Part shown: positions 44,280 to 58,727 of the stretch, piece by piece | Position numbering within the stretch: the stretch's first letter is position 1 | How the letters are laid out: each line of letters opens with the position of its first letter | Assembly: GCF_008692845.1 (NCBI RefSeq) | Contig: NZ_VXJW01000001.1 | Location: 124,001 to 188,000 of the forward strand | DNA: 64,000 bases | Reading direction: 5' to 3' | Source: Salmonella enterica subsp. arizonae | GTDB taxonomy: Bacteria; Pseudomonadota; Gammaproteobacteria; Enterobacterales; Enterobacteriaceae | Notes under the pieces: model-generated | Told to the model about the DNA's origin: nothing | What the model saw: the letters and a program-made list of their open reading frames with translations, nothing else | The model's database searches: none | Translations under genes and position numbers: made by a program

Positions 44280-45026
44280 ATACGGTAGCCAAGCCCAGCG
44301 GCAGTTTGTGTAACTTATCCTGCAAATACTGTCTCTATCTCGATAAACCCCGGGGGCAGCGCGTCATGTCTGATGATGTGCTGGAGACGTATATCCGCCG
44401 GGTAATTGATGATACGCGATCCTAAGACGTCTCGTCTTGTTGGCAGGGTGGGGTGCTGACGTTATGTAGTCTCTCTTTTTACCCAAAAAGTGGTGCTCTT
44501 GCAGCAGCGCTATGCTAACGGCAAAACTATCTACAATAGCCTGCAAACCAATGGCGCATTAATCACTGAAGAGTGGGCGGCCTTCTTTGCACAGCATCAT
44601 TTTCTGAGCAGTATATCGATTGATGGTGCGCAAGTTGAGCATTGTTTTCTGGTGGAGCAGAATGGCGACGTTTTTAGCAGTGACTATTTTGTTTTTCCCG
44701 CCTATAAGATGGGCAATTTACGGCAATACACTTTAGAAGAGATAGCGGTCTCCCCCCTTTCAGCGGCAATTTGACAAGCTAAAGCAAATCTTTCCTCACG
44801 CTGCCAGAACTGCGCGTGGCGCTTTGCCTGCCATGGAGGCAGTCCGAAACACCGAATTTGTATGGATAACGGCGAACGGCAAAATTATCTCTGTAAAGGA
44901 TACCTGGAGTTCTTTCAACATGTGACGCCCTATATGAATGTGATGCGTCAATTACTCTTGAATCATCGACCCGCCGCGCATATTACCCGCATCGTTGACA
45001 TGATTGCGGATGACGTTCGTCAGTGA
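44280..45026 (+). pseudogene. Anaerobic sulfatase-maturating enzyme (radical SAM), decayed
   Basis: Fragments in different frames read as one protein. First comes VAKPSGSLCNLSCKYCLYLDK with the radical SAM CxxxCxxC motif, followed by a stop near 44423. Next is WQGG, out of frame with what follows. Then KTIYNSLQTNGALITEEWAAFFAQHHFLSSISIDG, EQNGDVFSSDYFVFPAYKMGNL, and finally CQNCAWRFACHGGSPKHR through to a stop at 45026. Intact members are about 370-410 residues, so an internal segment of the barrel is also missing. These enzymes convert Cys or Ser to formylglycine in sulfatases; no sulfatase lies nearby. E. coli has no gene at this spot. Confidence 0.85.
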
Positions 45027-45134
45027 TAAGAAAATCAGCCTCACGCACATTCCCTTGCACGGTATGATGTCGGACATTACCGTAGGGTATAAGAGTCCTG
45101 TATTGTTTTACCGTTGTGTGACATTAAAAAGGAA

Positions 45135-45992
45135 ATGAGGACAGTGAAAAACGTAACGTTTTGCGGGCAGGCGACGCTCCCTGCCATAGGACAAGGAACA
45201 TGGTATATGGGCGAGCGCGCGGATAATCGTCAGCGTGAGGTTGCGGCGCTGCGCGCGGGGCTGGACTTGGGGCTACGCCTTATTGATACGGCGGAAATGT
45301 ATGCCGACGGCGGTGCGGAAAAGGTGGTGGGCGAGGCGCTGGCGGGACGGCGCGATGAGGCATATCTGGTGTCAAAAGTGTATCCGTGGAACGCAGGCGG
45401 CCAGAAAATAATTGCCGCTTGCGAAGGAAGCCTGCGCCGTCTGAAAACAGATTATCTCGATCTCTATTTATTGCACTGGGCCGGAAGTTTTTCATTCGAA
45501 GAGACCATTGAGGGCATGGAGAGGCTAATGGCGCAGGGGAAAATTCGCCGTTGGGGAGTCTCTAACCTTGATTATGACGATATGCAGGCGCTGTGGCGCA
45601 CCCCAGGGGGACAACAATGCGCGACAAATCAGGTGCTCTATCATCTGGCGTCACGCGGTATTGAATATGATTTATTGCCGTGGTGCCAGCAACAGCGGAT
45701 GCCAGTGATGGCCTATAGTCCGCTTGCGCAGGCAGGCCGGCTGCGTAGCGGTTTGCTGAATCATCCGGTGGTGAATGAGATTGCGCAGGCGCATAACGCC
45801 ACGGGGGCGCAAATCTTACTCGCGTGGGTGATTGCTCATCCGGGCGTGGTGGCGATCCCGAAAGCCGGGAGCGCAGAACATGTGAAGCAAAATGCGGCGG
45901 CGCTTGAGATCGCTTTATCAGCAAACGAAATTGCCTTACTGGATAGCGCCTGGCCCGCACCAAAAGGGAAAACCGCTCTGGATATGGTGTGA
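45135..45992 (+). CDS. yeaE: YeaE, aldo-keto reductase
   Basis: 285 residues from an ATG at 45135 (a GTG three codons later fits E. coli nearly as well). The AKR tetrad is present: DTAEMY (Asp, Tyr), VSKVYPW (Lys) and LLHWAG (His). E. coli YeaE reduces methylglyoxal with NADPH. It stands near gapA, whose substrate pool is the source of methylglyoxal. Confidence 0.92.
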   Translation: MRTVKNVTFCGQATLPAIGQGTWYMGERADNRQREVAALRAGLDLGLRLIDTAEMYADGGAEKVVGEALAGRRDEAYLVSKVYPWNAGGQKIIAACEGSLRRLKTDYLDLYLLHWAGSFSFEETIEGMERLMAQGKIRRWGVSNLDYDDMQALWRTPGGQQCATNQVLYHLASRGIEYDLLPWCQQQRMPVMAYSPLAQAGRLRSGLLNHPVVNEIAQAHNATGAQILLAWVIAHPGVVAIPKAGSAEHVKQNAAALEIALSANEIALLDSAWPAPKGKTALDMV

Positions 45993-45999
45993 TGCCGGG

Positions 46000-46085
46000 T
46001 AACGCTTACCAGACTGGATAAAATGCGTAAGCATCGCCATCCGGCAAGCAATGCCTGATGGCGGCTGGCACCTTATCGGGCCTAC
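46000..46085. repeat. REP element between yeaE and yeaD
   Basis: GCATCGCCATCCGGCAAGC...GCCTGATGGCGGC...CTTATCGGGCCTACAG, a pair of standard REP units. Confidence 0.7.
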
Positions 46086-46109
46086 AGAAACGCTGGCATC
46101 AATACACTT

Positions 46110-46994
46110 TTAGCGTTGAGCGACGCAGATAGTTTGCGCCAGACGAGATGGCTTTTCTTCTGTGGCGTATTGTGGCGCAGTAGCGTAAGCCGTTTCAACG
46201 CAGACAAATGTTTTATAGCCGTCATCCGGCATGTCGCCCATGCTGGCGGACAAAGCCGGGCCGGGGTTCCAGCCTACAACGTTGATCTGGTGGTGATGAA
46301 CCACATCAATCGTGCGGCGTAATGTTGCATCGTGAATCACGCTACATGCTTCAGGATTGAGGTAAACGCGATCGGTACGGCTCGGAAAGGTTTGTACGCC
46401 GTCGGTAAGGACACCTTCTTTGGCGTCGTTAACTTTATCAATAAACCGATCGCCGAGCCCGCTGACCTGAACGTTAGCAATGTCGCCAATATTGAAATAG
46501 CTATGAAGAGCGGATGTGGTTTCAAACTCGCCATGCGCTTCCAGTTCAATTTCACAGGTTTTGCCGACTTTAAAGCGTGCCAGCAGCGTGAAATCGTGCG
46601 GCCAGTATTTCCGGGTGGCATCGCTGCTTTGCAGCTCAAATGTTAGCATTACGCTATGGTCATCTTCATTATGCGCTTTTAGCGCCCACGGCAGATTACG
46701 CGCAAAGCCGTGTGACGGCAGGCCTTGTTGAGCCGCAGGTCCAAACCAGGGCCAGCAGATCGGTACGCCGCCACGTAGCGCCACGCCGGTTTTGAAAGGC
46801 GTATTATTACTGAGCCACAACACTTCTTCTTCGCCGGCGGGTTTCCAGGAGAGAAGATGCGAGCCCTGTAATGCAAAAGAAGCTTTAACCTGCGGATGGT
46901 CAACGACGATCAGCTCCAGGTCATCAAGCTGGCGGCGGGAAAAGACAGGGGTAACCTGTTCGATAACCGGGAGAGCAAAAATTTTATTAATCAT
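46110..46994 (-). CDS. yeaD: YeaD, glucose-6-phosphate 1-epimerase
   Basis: 294 residues of the aldose-1-epimerase fold: ALQGSHLLSWKP, then GVALRGGVPICWPWFG, PSHGFARN with the catalytic His, and VCVETAYA with the catalytic Glu. It interconverts anomers of glucose 6-phosphate. Same strand as gapA, separated by a repeat element. Confidence 0.92.
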   Translation of the reverse strand: MINKIFALPVIEQVTPVFSRRQLDDLELIVVDHPQVKASFALQGSHLLSWKPAGEEEVLWLSNNTPFKTGVALRGGVPICWPWFGPAAQQGLPSHGFARNLPWALKAHNEDDHSVMLTFELQSSDATRKYWPHDFTLLARFKVGKTCEIELEAHGEFETTSALHSYFNIGDIANVQVSGLGDRFIDKVNDAKEGVLTDGVQTFPSRTDRVYLNPEACSVIHDATLRRTIDVVHHHQINVVGWNPGPALSASMGDMPDDGYKTFVCVETAYATAPQYATEEKPSRLAQTICVAQR

Positions 46995-47015
46995 TACGCA
47001 ATCCTTTTATCTTAA

Positions 47016-47249
47016 AATATTCGAGTTGCAGGGCAAGGCGCTTGTGCCTTGAACAGTACTTGCGTTGGTCCCGTAGGCCGGGTCATGCGGCAAGCGAACG
47101 ACAAATTCGTCAGCAACGAATTTGAACAACCGAAGATTGCCTTCAGCCAAGGGACACGGATGTGCCTGATTTATCCCGATGAGCCAGGCTTTCGCAAGTG
47201 ATTCGGGTGAGAGAGCATAGCTAACGCACCTGCAACCTGAAGTATGACG
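47016..47249. repeat. About 230-bp intergenic element with terminal inverted repeats
   Basis: The left end ATATTCGAGTTGCAGG and the inverted right end (reading ATACTTCAGGTTGCAGG) pair over about 16 bases. They enclose a gene-free, partly self-complementary sequence (AATTCGTCAGCAACGAATT). The layout is that of a miniature transposable or ERIC-like repeat. I cannot count other copies from this window. Confidence 0.5.
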
Positions 47250-47263
47250 GGGCTATTTTTAGG

Positions 47264-47292
47264 CAAAAAAAAGAGCGACCAGAGTCGCTCTT
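47264..47292 (-). terminator. Terminator of gapA
   Basis: Minus strand AGAGCGAC-TCTG-GTCGCTCT followed by eight T residues. Confidence 0.9.
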
Positions 47293-47315
47293 ACCAATGA
47301 CTGTTTCATCTCACC

Positions 47316-49066
<1,751 letters not shown>

Positions 49067-49107
49067 AAAAACGATTCAGCAAATTATTCCACAGGAGCGG
49101 ACACATC

Positions 49108-49386
49108 ATGAATCTTGATGAGATCATTAACAGCATGACGCCGGAAGTGTATCAACGTTTATCCACCGCCGTTGAGCTGGGTAAATGGCCGGATGGCGTG
49201 GCGTTGACGCCGGAACAGAAAGAAAACAGCCTGCAACTGGTGATGCTATGGCAGGCGCGGCACAATACCGAAGCGCAACATATGACGATCGATACTCACG
49301 GTCAGATGGTAATGAAAAGCAAGCAGCAGCTTAAAGCGGATTTCGGCATTACGCCAAAGCCGATTGCGACGCTGAAAATGCAGTAA
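49108..49386 (+). CDS. yeaC: YeaC, DUF1315 family protein
   Basis: 92 residues, helical and soluble, with the family start MNLDEIINSMTPEVYQRL and WPDGVALTPEQ. It follows msrB by 41 bases with an AGGAG site and is probably co-transcribed. Function unknown. Confidence 0.92.
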   Translation: MNLDEIINSMTPEVYQRLSTAVELGKWPDGVALTPEQKENSLQLVMLWQARHNTEAQHMTIDTHGQMVMKSKQQLKADFGITPKPIATLKMQ

Positions 49387-49633
49387 TAAGATAGAACCGT
49401 AGACCAGGTAAGATGTAGCCGCCCTCCGGCGATTCCATTGCCCGAGGAGTTGTACTGTGTACGATTTTGCGTTTTGTTTTGGCATTGAAACGAGAAGAGT
49501 TTCGTTAGAAGCGCTCTCCAGCCTGGGTTGAGCTTTGTCTGGTGACGATGCTAATGCAATGTATCCGGCCCCGGAAATCTACGCAATGGTCTCATCGTTG
49601 CGTGTTTATTGGCCGGATACGATACCTGCTCTG

Positions 49634-50290
49634 TTATTCGGCGACAACCTGACCCTGCGTTTCTTCCCAGTCTGCCAGGGTATACAGTGTTGCGCCTGCC
49701 GCCGCCATCTCCATAAACGCGTGCGCGCTATCCTGTGGCTGAATATTCACGCCGCGGCAGCCATCGGTAATAACGTTAACAGCATAGCCTAACTGTAATG
49801 CATCCAGTACCGTAAATTTTACGCAGTAATCGGTCGCCAACCCCAGCACGATAAGCTCGGTGACGTCATGCTCGCGAAGCCAGGCATCAAGGGTTGTTTT
49901 CTGCCGATGTTCGTTGTCAAAAAACGCGCTATAACTGTCAATCAGCGGGTTTTCACCCTTATAAATGGTAGCGTCAATCGCATGTTGGTTAAGCAGGGGA
50001 TGTAACGCCGCGCCGTCGGTATGTTGAACACAGTGATCCGGCCAGAGCGTTTGCGGCAGACCGTCCAGTTCTCCCTGACTATAGGGTTCCGCCTGATGCT
50101 GACTGGCGAAACTGCCATGCCCGACGGGATGCCAGTCCTGGCTGGCGAGCACCGGAATCTGGCGGGGCTGGCACCAGTCAATAAGCCGGTTGGCGATGTC
50201 GATAGTGCTGTCGCCTTCCGGCACAGCCAGTGCGCCGCCAGCGCAGAAATCATTCTGTAAGTCGACCAGTAGTAAGGCCCGGTTTGTCAT
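49634..50290 (-). CDS. pncA: PncA, nicotinamidase
   Basis: 218 residues of the isochorismatase-like fold. The Asp-Lys-Cys triad is seen as LLVDLQNDF, IYKGENP and ATDYCVKFT; the metal ligands are in SQDWHPVGHGSF. Converts nicotinamide to nicotinate for NAD salvage. It follows ansA by 26 bases, the usual operon. Confidence 0.95.
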   Translation of the reverse strand: MTNRALLLVDLQNDFCAGGALAVPEGDSTIDIANRLIDWCQPRQIPVLASQDWHPVGHGSFASQHQAEPYSQGELDGLPQTLWPDHCVQHTDGAALHPLLNQHAIDATIYKGENPLIDSYSAFFDNEHRQKTTLDAWLREHDVTELIVLGLATDYCVKFTVLDALQLGYAVNVITDGCRGVNIQPQDSAHAFMEMAAAGATLYTLADWEETQGQVVAE

Positions 50291-50316
50291 TATCTTCTCC
50301 TTGTCGTCGGGATTTT

Positions 50317-51333
50317 TTAATCATCCGGCGTCAATTCACCACGCAAGTTTTGCGCCATCGCGCTACGAATCGCCTGAGTGTCCAGACCCTGGCTTAACAA
50401 ATAATGCAGTTTGGTTAAGGTAGCTTCGACGGTCATATCGGCACCGCCAATCACGCCAGCGTGCGCCAGCGCATTCCCGGTAGCGTACCCGCCCATATTG
50501 ACTCGCCCTGACATGCATTGCGTCAGGTTAATCACGACGATGCCGCGTGAGCTGGCCTCTTTCAGCTCCTGCAAAAACGCTTTATTTTGCGGCGCGTTGC
50601 CTACGCCATAAGAGCGCAGAATCAGCGCTTTTACTGGCTGGCGCAGGAAGTTACATACTACCTCGGCGGAAATCCCTGGATAAATAGTCACGACACCTAT
50701 CGGCTGCGGCGTAATAGGGTGAACGATTAACTCACCAGAACCGTAGGGCGCGGGAGGCGTATTTAAACGGCGAATGTGAATTCCTGCTTCCAGCAAGGGC
50801 GGCAGATTAGGAGAGGCAAAAGCGTCAAAACCATCCGCATGTGCTTTGGTCGTGCGATTACCGCGAAACAGACGATTGTTAAAAAACAGCGTTACTTCGT
50901 TAATAGGGTAGTTAGCGGCGACATAAAGCGCATTCAGTAAATTAATTTGCCCGTCGGAGCGCAGCTCGGCCAGCGGTATTTGTGACCCTGTCACAATAAC
51001 CGGTTTACCCAGATTTTCCAGCATGAAAGAGAGCGCTGATGCGGTAAACGCCATCGTGTCGGTGCCGTGCAGAATAACAAAACCGTCATACTCGTCGTAG
51101 TGCGTTTTGATATCCTCAGCGATATGCTGCCAGTCTTCCGGCGTCATATCTGATGAATCCATCAGCGGGGCATATTCATGGATGGTAAAGTCCGGCATCT
51201 CCGGGCGATGGAACTCCGGCATCAGCGCTAGCTGACGCTGAAGATGCCCGGACACCGGGATATACCCCTGCTCTGAGCGCTGCATACCGATAGTACCGCC
51301 GGTATAGGCAACGTAAATTGATTTCTTTTGCAT
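50317..51333 (-). CDS. ansA: AnsA, cytoplasmic L-asparaginase I
   Basis: 338 residues with both catalytic threonine motifs, YTGGTIGM near the start and HGTDTMAFTASAL near residue 90, and no signal peptide. Hydrolyses asparagine in the cytosol. First gene of ansA-pncA. Confidence 0.95.
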   Translation of the reverse strand: MQKKSIYVAYTGGTIGMQRSEQGYIPVSGHLQRQLALMPEFHRPEMPDFTIHEYAPLMDSSDMTPEDWQHIAEDIKTHYDEYDGFVILHGTDTMAFTASALSFMLENLGKPVIVTGSQIPLAELRSDGQINLLNALYVAANYPINEVTLFFNNRLFRGNRTTKAHADGFDAFASPNLPPLLEAGIHIRRLNTPPAPYGSGELIVHPITPQPIGVVTIYPGISAEVVCNFLRQPVKALILRSYGVGNAPQNKAFLQELKEASSRGIVVINLTQCMSGRVNMGGYATGNALAHAGVIGGADMTVEATLTKLHYLLSQGLDTQAIRSAMAQNLRGELTPDD

Positions 51334-51357
51334 GATAATGTTAAGTCAGAACGTATT

Positions 51358-51410
51358 AATGAATATCGGATGGCGGCTATCACTGTACGCCGCCATCCGG
51401 CATGGCTATT
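51358..51410. repeat. REP unit between ansA and sppA
   Basis: ATCGGATGGCGGCTATCACTG paired with CGCCGCCATCCGGCATGG; a single long hairpin. Confidence 0.65.
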
Positions 51411-51419
51411 GAGGAAGCA

Positions 51420-53276
51420 TTAGCGAACGTTCGCGCACGTCAAACAGAACGCATAACGGTTTTGCGGATCGTTAAATGCCGCCAGTTTATCCCCTTCGGC
51501 TTTCACCGTGTTGGCGGCGGAAACGAGCGGCGCCGGGAGCATCGCCTGAATAGCCTCCGGCAGCATGGCGCGGACAGAACCGGTCATACTGTCCATTATC
51601 ATATCAAGGACTGTTGGTTCGTTCTGATAGTAATCAAGATGCCACTGTTTCAGTTTCGCCAGCGCCGCCGCTTTGGCGACGGCGTCGTCAAAGTCGCCGA
51701 GCTTGTCCACCAGGCCATTGGCTTTTGCGTCTTGTCCGGTCCAGACGTGGCCCTGAGCGATTTTATCAATCTGTTCCGGCGTACGCTTACGCGCTTCTGC
51801 CACCAGCGTGATAAAGCGTTTGTAACCGTACTCAATACTGAGCTGCATCATCTGCTGCACTTCCGGCGACAGCGCTTTGGTCATCGAAATCTCCGCCAGC
51901 GGCGAGGTGGATACGCCGTCGCTGTGTACGCCAATCGACGACAGACTGTTTTCTACCGTATTAATGACGCCGAAGATACCAATTGAACCCGTCAGCGTGC
52001 TGGGACTGGCCACGATATAGTTTGCCGGCGTAGAGATCCAGTAACCGCCGGAGGCCGCCATGCCGCCCATCGAGACCACCACCGGTTTGCCAGCCGCTTT
52101 TACCGCCGCCAGTTCGGCGCGGATAACTTCGGAGGCATTGACGCTACCGCCAGGGCTATTGACGCGCAGCACAATCGCTTTCACTTTAGGATCGAGGCGT
52201 GCGTCGCGGATCTGCGATGCCGTAGTGTCGCCGCCGACATTCCCTGGCGTCTCTTCGCCATCCATAATCGCGCCATTGGCGAAAATAACCGCAATAGTAC
52301 CGCCGTTATCCGCTGGTGTTTTCAGCGAATAATCGTAATAGCTGATCGCGCGATAGTTATTTTCAGTTTTACTCCAGCCAAACTGCTTCGTCAGCGCTTT
52401 TTCAACATCTGCGCTGGAAAGGAGGGCGTCCACCAGTTTATGGTCAAGCGCATATTTGGCAGTGTCGCCTCCTACACTTGTTAACCCGTCGATAATCGCC
52501 TGTGCGCCGGGAAAGAGCTGTTGCGGTGAAATCTGACGATTGGTGGAGACGGTATTCAGGTAATTTTGCCACAATTCGCCTATCCAGCGGCTGTCGGCCT
52601 CGCGAGCGGCGGGCGACATATCGTCGCGGATAAATGGCTCAACGGCGGATTTATAGGTGCCGACCCGGAAAACGTGGGTAGAGACTTTCAGTTTATCCAG
52701 CAGAGTTTTGTAGTACAGGCCATTAGTGGCGAAGCCGTGAAGATTTATCTGACCCTGCGGGGAGAGCCAGATTTTATTGGCGAAACTGGCGAGGTAATAC
52801 TGGCCCTGGCTGTAGTTTTCACCCACAGCGAAAACCGGTTTGCCGCTGTCGCGGAATTCGCGCAGCGCTTTACCGATATAGCGCATGGACGGCTGATCGG
52901 CACCGGTGAAATTTTTCAGATCCAGAACGATACCGGTGATGTTACGGTCATCTTTAGCCTGACGAATAGCATTGACGATGTCAAACAGAGAGTTTTCCTG
53001 CAAACGGTTGGAGCTGGCGCCAAACAACTGGCGACCCAGCGCGCCCAGACGATGATTGGTGGACGGTTTATCCACAATAACGCCGGAAATATCCAGCAGC
53101 AGAGCGCCGCGCGCCGTTTGCTCACTGTTGCTGCCGTTACCGATCTGCATCCAGATCCCAACGCCTACCAGGACCAAAAAAATAAAGAACAGGTTGAGTA
53201 CCATTTCACGGACGAAGTTCAACAATCGCCACGTCCATTTAAAAAATCCGGCAATAAATCGCCAAAGGGTTCGCAT
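51420..53276 (-). CDS. sppA: SppA, signal peptide peptidase (protease IV)
   Basis: 618 residues. One N-terminal membrane helix, then two tandem SppA domains. The catalytic Ser is in [12 protein letters not shown] in the second domain; the general-base Lys is in the first ([11 protein letters not shown]). It degrades cleaved signal peptides in the inner membrane. Confidence 0.95.
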   Translation of the reverse strand: MRTLWRFIAGFFKWTWRLLNFVREMVLNLFFIFLVLVGVGIWMQIGNGSNSEQTARGALLLDISGVIVDKPSTNHRLGALGRQLFGASSNRLQENSLFDIVNAIRQAKDDRNITGIVLDLKNFTGADQPSMRYIGKALREFRDSGKPVFAVGENYSQGQYYLASFANKIWLSPQGQINLHGFATNGLYYKTLLDKLKVSTHVFRVGTYKSAVEPFIRDDMSPAAREADSRWIGELWQNYLNTVSTNRQISPQQLFPGAQAIIDGLTSVGGDTAKYALDHKLVDALLSSADVEKALTKQFGWSKTENNYRAISYYDYSLKTPADNGGTIAVIFANGAIMDGEETPGNVGGDTTASQIRDARLDPKVKAIVLRVNSPGGSVNASEVIRAELAAVKAAGKPVVVSMGGMAASGGYWISTPANYIVASPSTLTGSIGIFGVINTVENSLSSIGVHSDGVSTSPLAEISMTKALSPEVQQMMQLSIEYGYKRFITLVAEARKRTPEQIDKIAQGHVWTGQDAKANGLVDKLGDFDDAVAKAAALAKLKQWHLDYYQNEPTVLDMIMDSMTGSVRAMLPEAIQAMLPAPLVSAANTVKAEGDKLAAFNDPQNRYAFCLTCANVR

Positions 53277-53449
53277 GTATTCTCCCTATCTGAGTAACAA
53301 CGTTTATGCCTTAATGAGGATAAAGCATTAAGATGTGGCTATCGTAATGACCCATCAGGCAGTTGTCAGCAGGAATCACTGCCTGTGCTGTAACAAAATC
53401 CGCTCCCGTGTTAATTTTGTGAATAAATATCATTGGTGGAGTTAATCAA

Positions 53450-54001
53450 ATGGATGCACTCGAACTGTTAGTCAACCGTCGTAGCGCCTCTCGTCTCGCA
53501 GAACCGGCGCCTGTCGGAGAGCAATTACAGAACATTCTGCGGGCGGGGATGCGTGTTCCCGATCATAAGTCGCTACAGCCGTGGCGTTTTTTTGTGATTG
53601 AAGGAGAAGGGCGCCACCGTTTCAGCGCCGTTCTTGAACAAGGCGCTGTTGCTGCCGGGGATGATGAGAAAGCGATTGAAAAAGCGCGCAATGCGCCGTT
53701 TCGCGCGCCGCTGATCATTACCGTGGTGGCGAAATGCGAAGAAAACCATAAGGTTCCCGTGTGGGAACAGGAGATGTCCGCCGGATGCGCGGTGATGGCG
53801 ATGCAAATGGCGGCGATTGCGCAAGGGTTTAATGGTATCTGGCGTAGCGGCGCGTTAACTGAAAGCCCTGTCGTGCGGGAAGCCTTTGAATGCCGCCCTC
53901 AGGATAAAATCGTCGGTTTTCTCTATCTCGGCACGCCGCAGCTCAAAGCGTCAACCACGATCAGTACGCCCGATCCCACGCCATTTGTGCGTTATTTCTG
54001 A
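53450..54001 (+). CDS. ydjA: YdjA, minimal nitroreductase
   Basis: 183 residues, the smallest of the FMN-dependent nitroreductases; [12 protein letters not shown] near the start and a GIWRSG flavin loop. Precedes selD as in E. coli. Physiological substrate unknown. Confidence 0.93.
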   Translation: MDALELLVNRRSASRLAEPAPVGEQLQNILRAGMRVPDHKSLQPWRFFVIEGEGRHRFSAVLEQGAVAAGDDEKAIEKARNAPFRAPLIITVVAKCEENHKVPVWEQEMSAGCAVMAMQMAAIAQGFNGIWRSGALTESPVVREAFECRPQDKIVGFLYLGTPQLKASTTISTPDPTPFVRYF

Positions 54002-54118
54002 CGCAGAGGGATAAAACTGTCTGGTTTCTGAGCAAAGGCGCGGTAATTCAGACAGTGATACTTACTACATCAGGGAATGAGCGCTACCATAGCGCGATTG
54101 CAATGACAGGAGATGTCC

Positions 54119-55162
54119 ATGAGCGAGCAAGCCATTCGTTTAACGCAATACAGCCACGGAGCCGGTTGCGGTTGTAAAATTTCCCCAAAAGTGCTGGAGA
54201 CTATTCTGCACAGCGAGCAGGCGAAGTTCGTCGACCCGAATCTGTTGGTGGGTAATGAAACCCGCGATGACGCGGCGGTTTATGATCTGGGTAATGGCAC
54301 CAGTATTATCAGTACCACCGACTTCTTTATGCCCATAGTCGATAACCCGTTTGATTTTGGCCGCATTGCGGCAACAAACGCCATCAGCGATATTTTTGCG
54401 ATGGGCGGCAAACCGATTATGGCGATCGCGATCCTTGGCTGGCCGATCAATACCCTGTCGCCTGAGATTGCGCGCGAAGTAACCGAGGGCGGACGTTTTG
54501 CCTGCCGTCAGGCTGGTATCGCGCTGGCGGGCGGACACTCTATTGACGCTCCGGAGCCGATCTTTGGTCTCGCGGTCACAGGCGTGGTGCCAACCGAACG
54601 GGTGAAGAAAAACAGTACCGCGCAGGCCGGATGCAAACTCTTCCTGACCAAACCGTTGGGGATTGGCGTGTTGACCACCGCCGAGAAAAAATCGCTGCTT
54701 AAACCTGAACATCAGGGGCTGGCGACGGAGGTCATGTGTCGGATGAACATTGCTGGCGCGGCTTTTGCCAATATCGACGGCGTAAAAGCCATGACTGACG
54801 TTACCGGTTTTGGTCTGCTGGGACACCTGAGCGAGATGTGCCAGGGCGCAGGCGTGCAGGCGCTGCTTCGCTATCAGGACATCCCTAAACTGCCGGGCGT
54901 GGAAGAGTATATTGCTCTGGGCGCCGTACCGGGCGGCACAGAGCGCAACTTCGCCAGCTATGGTCATCTGATGGGCGACATGTCGCGTGAAGTTCGTAGC
55001 CTGCTGTGCGATCCGCAAACGTCAGGCGGTCTGCTGTTGGCGGTAACGCCGGACGCCGAAGACGATGTTAAAGCCACCGCGGCGGAATTTGGTATCGATC
55101 TGACCGCGATTGGCGAACTGGTCGACGCCCGTGGCGGTCGCGCTATGGTTGAGATTCGTTAA
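54119..55162 (+). CDS. selD: SelD, selenophosphate synthase
   Basis: 347 residues from the ATG at 54119 (an earlier in-frame ATG at 54113 is possible). The catalytic Cys and Lys are in [10 protein letters not shown]; it is the Cys form, with no selenocysteine codon. Makes selenophosphate for selenocysteine and tRNA modification. Four bases separate it from topB. Confidence 0.95.
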   Translation: MSEQAIRLTQYSHGAGCGCKISPKVLETILHSEQAKFVDPNLLVGNETRDDAAVYDLGNGTSIISTTDFFMPIVDNPFDFGRIAATNAISDIFAMGGKPIMAIAILGWPINTLSPEIAREVTEGGRFACRQAGIALAGGHSIDAPEPIFGLAVTGVVPTERVKKNSTAQAGCKLFLTKPLGIGVLTTAEKKSLLKPEHQGLATEVMCRMNIAGAAFANIDGVKAMTDVTGFGLLGHLSEMCQGAGVQALLRYQDIPKLPGVEEYIALGAVPGGTERNFASYGHLMGDMSREVRSLLCDPQTSGGLLLAVTPDAEDDVKATAAEFGIDLTAIGELVDARGGRAMVEIR

Positions 55163-55166
55163 CCTG

Positions 55167-57116
55167 ATGCGGTTGTTTATTGCCGAAAAACCGAGTCTGG
55201 GGCGCGCCATTGCGGATGTGCTGCCAAAACCGCACCGTAAAGGCGATGGTTTTATTGAGTGCGGAAACGGGCAGGTCGTCACTTGGTGTATTGGTCATTT
55301 GCTGGAACAGGCGCAGCCCGATGCGTATGACAGCCGTTATGCGCGCTGGAATCTGGCTGACCTGCCTATCGTGCCGGAAAAATGGCAGCTTCAGCCTCGT
55401 CCTTCCGTCACCAAACAGCTCAATGTGATTAAGCGCTTTTTGCATCAAGCCGGTGAAATTATTCACGCCGGCGACCCGGATCGCGAAGGACAGCTTCTGG
55501 TTGATGAAGTGCTGGATTATCTCCAGCTTCCTGCCGAAAAGCGCCAGCAGGTGCGGCGTTGTCTGATAAACGACCTTAACCCGCAGGCGGTCGAGCGTGC
55601 TATCGACAGGCTGCGAGCGAACAGCGACTTCGTGCCGCTATGCGTCTCCGCGCTGGCGCGAGCGCGAGCGGACTGGCTGTATGGCATTAATATGACCCGC
55701 GCTTACACGATCCTGGGCCGTAATGCCGGCTATCAGGGCGTGTTATCCGTGGGACGCGTGCAGACGCCGGTACTGGGGCTGGTGGTGCGGCGAGATGAAG
55801 AGATTGAGAACTTCGTCGCCAAAGACTTCTTTGAAGTAAAGGCGCACATCGTTACGCCTGCCGACGAGCGTTTTACCGCTATCTGGCAGCCGAGCGAGGC
55901 GTGCGAACCTTATCAGGATGAAGAGGGGCGCTTGCTTCATCGTCCGCTGGCGGAGCATGTAGTGAACCGAATCAACGGTCAGCCCGCGCTGGTAACCAGT
56001 TATAATGATAAACGGGAATCAGAATCCGCGCCGCTGCCGTTTTCGCTCTCGACGCTACAGATTGAAGCCGCCAAACGCTTTGGCCTGAGCGCGCAAAACG
56101 TGCTTGATATTTGTCAGAAGCTATATGAAACCCACAAACTAATTACCTATCCGCGTTCCGACTGCCGTTATCTGCCGGAAGAACACTTTGCCGGACGGCA
56201 GGCGGTGATGAACGCGATTAGCGTCCACGCCCCGGATTTACTGCCGCAGCCTGTTGTTGATCCTGATACGCGCAATCGCTGCTGGGATGACAAAAAAGTG
56301 GATGCGCACCACGCGATTATCCCGACGGCGCGCAGTTCTTCTGTCCATCTGACGGAAAACGAAGCGAAAGTTTACACCCTGATTGCGCGTCAGTATCTGA
56401 TGCAGTTCTGTCCGGACGCGGTGTTTCGTAAATGTGTTATTGAACTGGAAATCGCCAAAGGGAAATTTGTCGCTAAAGCGCGTTTTCTGGCGGAGGCTGG
56501 CTGGCGAACGTTGCTGGGCAGCAAAGAGCGCGACGAGGAGAACGACGGTACGCCGCTACCGGTCGTCGCGAAAGGCGATGAGTTGCTGTGCGAAAAAGGT
56601 GAAGTGGTCGAACGACAAACCCAGCCGCCACGCCATTTCACCGATGCGACACTGCTTTCAGCGATGACCGGAATTGCCCGCTTCGTGCAGGATAAAGATC
56701 TGAAAAAGATCCTGCGCGCGACCGATGGGCTGGGGACGGAAGCCACGCGAGCCGGGATTATCGAATTGCTGTTCAAACGCAGCTTTCTGACTAAAAAAGG
56801 GCGCTACATTCATTCTACCGAGGCCGGAAAAGCGTTAATCCACTCGCTGCCGGAAATGGCGGCCCGTCCGGATATGACCGCGCACTGGGAATCTGTTTTG
56901 ACGCAAATCAGCGAAAAGCAGTGCCGTTACCAGGATTTTATGCAACCGCTGGTCGGCACGTTGTACCAGTTGATCGATCAGGCTAAGCGCACGCCAGTGA
57001 AGCGCTTCAGAGGGATAGTCGCGCCAGGCGGCGGAGAAAAGAAAAAGAGCGCGCCGCGCAAGCGAGCGGGCAAAAAAAGCCCGCCTGCTGAGGAGACAGG
57101 CCGTCAGACCGAATAA
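55167..57116 (+). CDS. topB: TopB, DNA topoisomerase III
   Basis: 649 residues from the ATG at 55167. Toprim domain at the start ([28 protein letters not shown]) and the active-site Tyr in [11 protein letters not shown]. The C-terminus is a basic Lys/Arg tail. Type IA topoisomerase that decatenates DNA. Confidence 0.97.
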   Translation: MRLFIAEKPSLGRAIADVLPKPHRKGDGFIECGNGQVVTWCIGHLLEQAQPDAYDSRYARWNLADLPIVPEKWQLQPRPSVTKQLNVIKRFLHQAGEIIHAGDPDREGQLLVDEVLDYLQLPAEKRQQVRRCLINDLNPQAVERAIDRLRANSDFVPLCVSALARARADWLYGINMTRAYTILGRNAGYQGVLSVGRVQTPVLGLVVRRDEEIENFVAKDFFEVKAHIVTPADERFTAIWQPSEACEPYQDEEGRLLHRPLAEHVVNRINGQPALVTSYNDKRESESAPLPFSLSTLQIEAAKRFGLSAQNVLDICQKLYETHKLITYPRSDCRYLPEEHFAGRQAVMNAISVHAPDLLPQPVVDPDTRNRCWDDKKVDAHHAIIPTARSSSVHLTENEAKVYTLIARQYLMQFCPDAVFRKCVIELEIAKGKFVAKARFLAEAGWRTLLGSKERDEENDGTPLPVVAKGDELLCEKGEVVERQTQPPRHFTDATLLSAMTGIARFVQDKDLKKILRATDGLGTEATRAGIIELLFKRSFLTKKGRYIHSTEAGKALIHSLPEMAARPDMTAHWESVLTQISEKQCRYQDFMQPLVGTLYQLIDQAKRTPVKRFRGIVAPGGGEKKKSAPRKRAGKKSPPAEETGRQTE

Positions 57117-57145
57117 GCGCAAAGCCATCTGGCCTGACGACGGGA

Positions 57146-58504
<1,359 letters not shown>

Positions 58505-58727
58505 TTATATATTAATGTGGTTGTATTTGCGTGTTATCAGAATAAGTGTTTGCAGTTTTCGACTATACCATCAGCAATGTGACGGTAAGCAAGGAAAAAA
58601 TGATGCCGCTAAGTAAATTCATAACGGAACGAGGGTCATAACTAAACGCGATGACGAAAGAGGATTAAAGTTTTCGCATCGGTTTACCGTTATACTGAGA
58701 ATATGCTCAGAAAAATAAGGAAATCCT

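Noticed and set aside
54113-54190. Selenocysteine in SelD
   Set aside because: The catalytic position is a normal Cys codon (GAGCGCK); no in-frame TGA.
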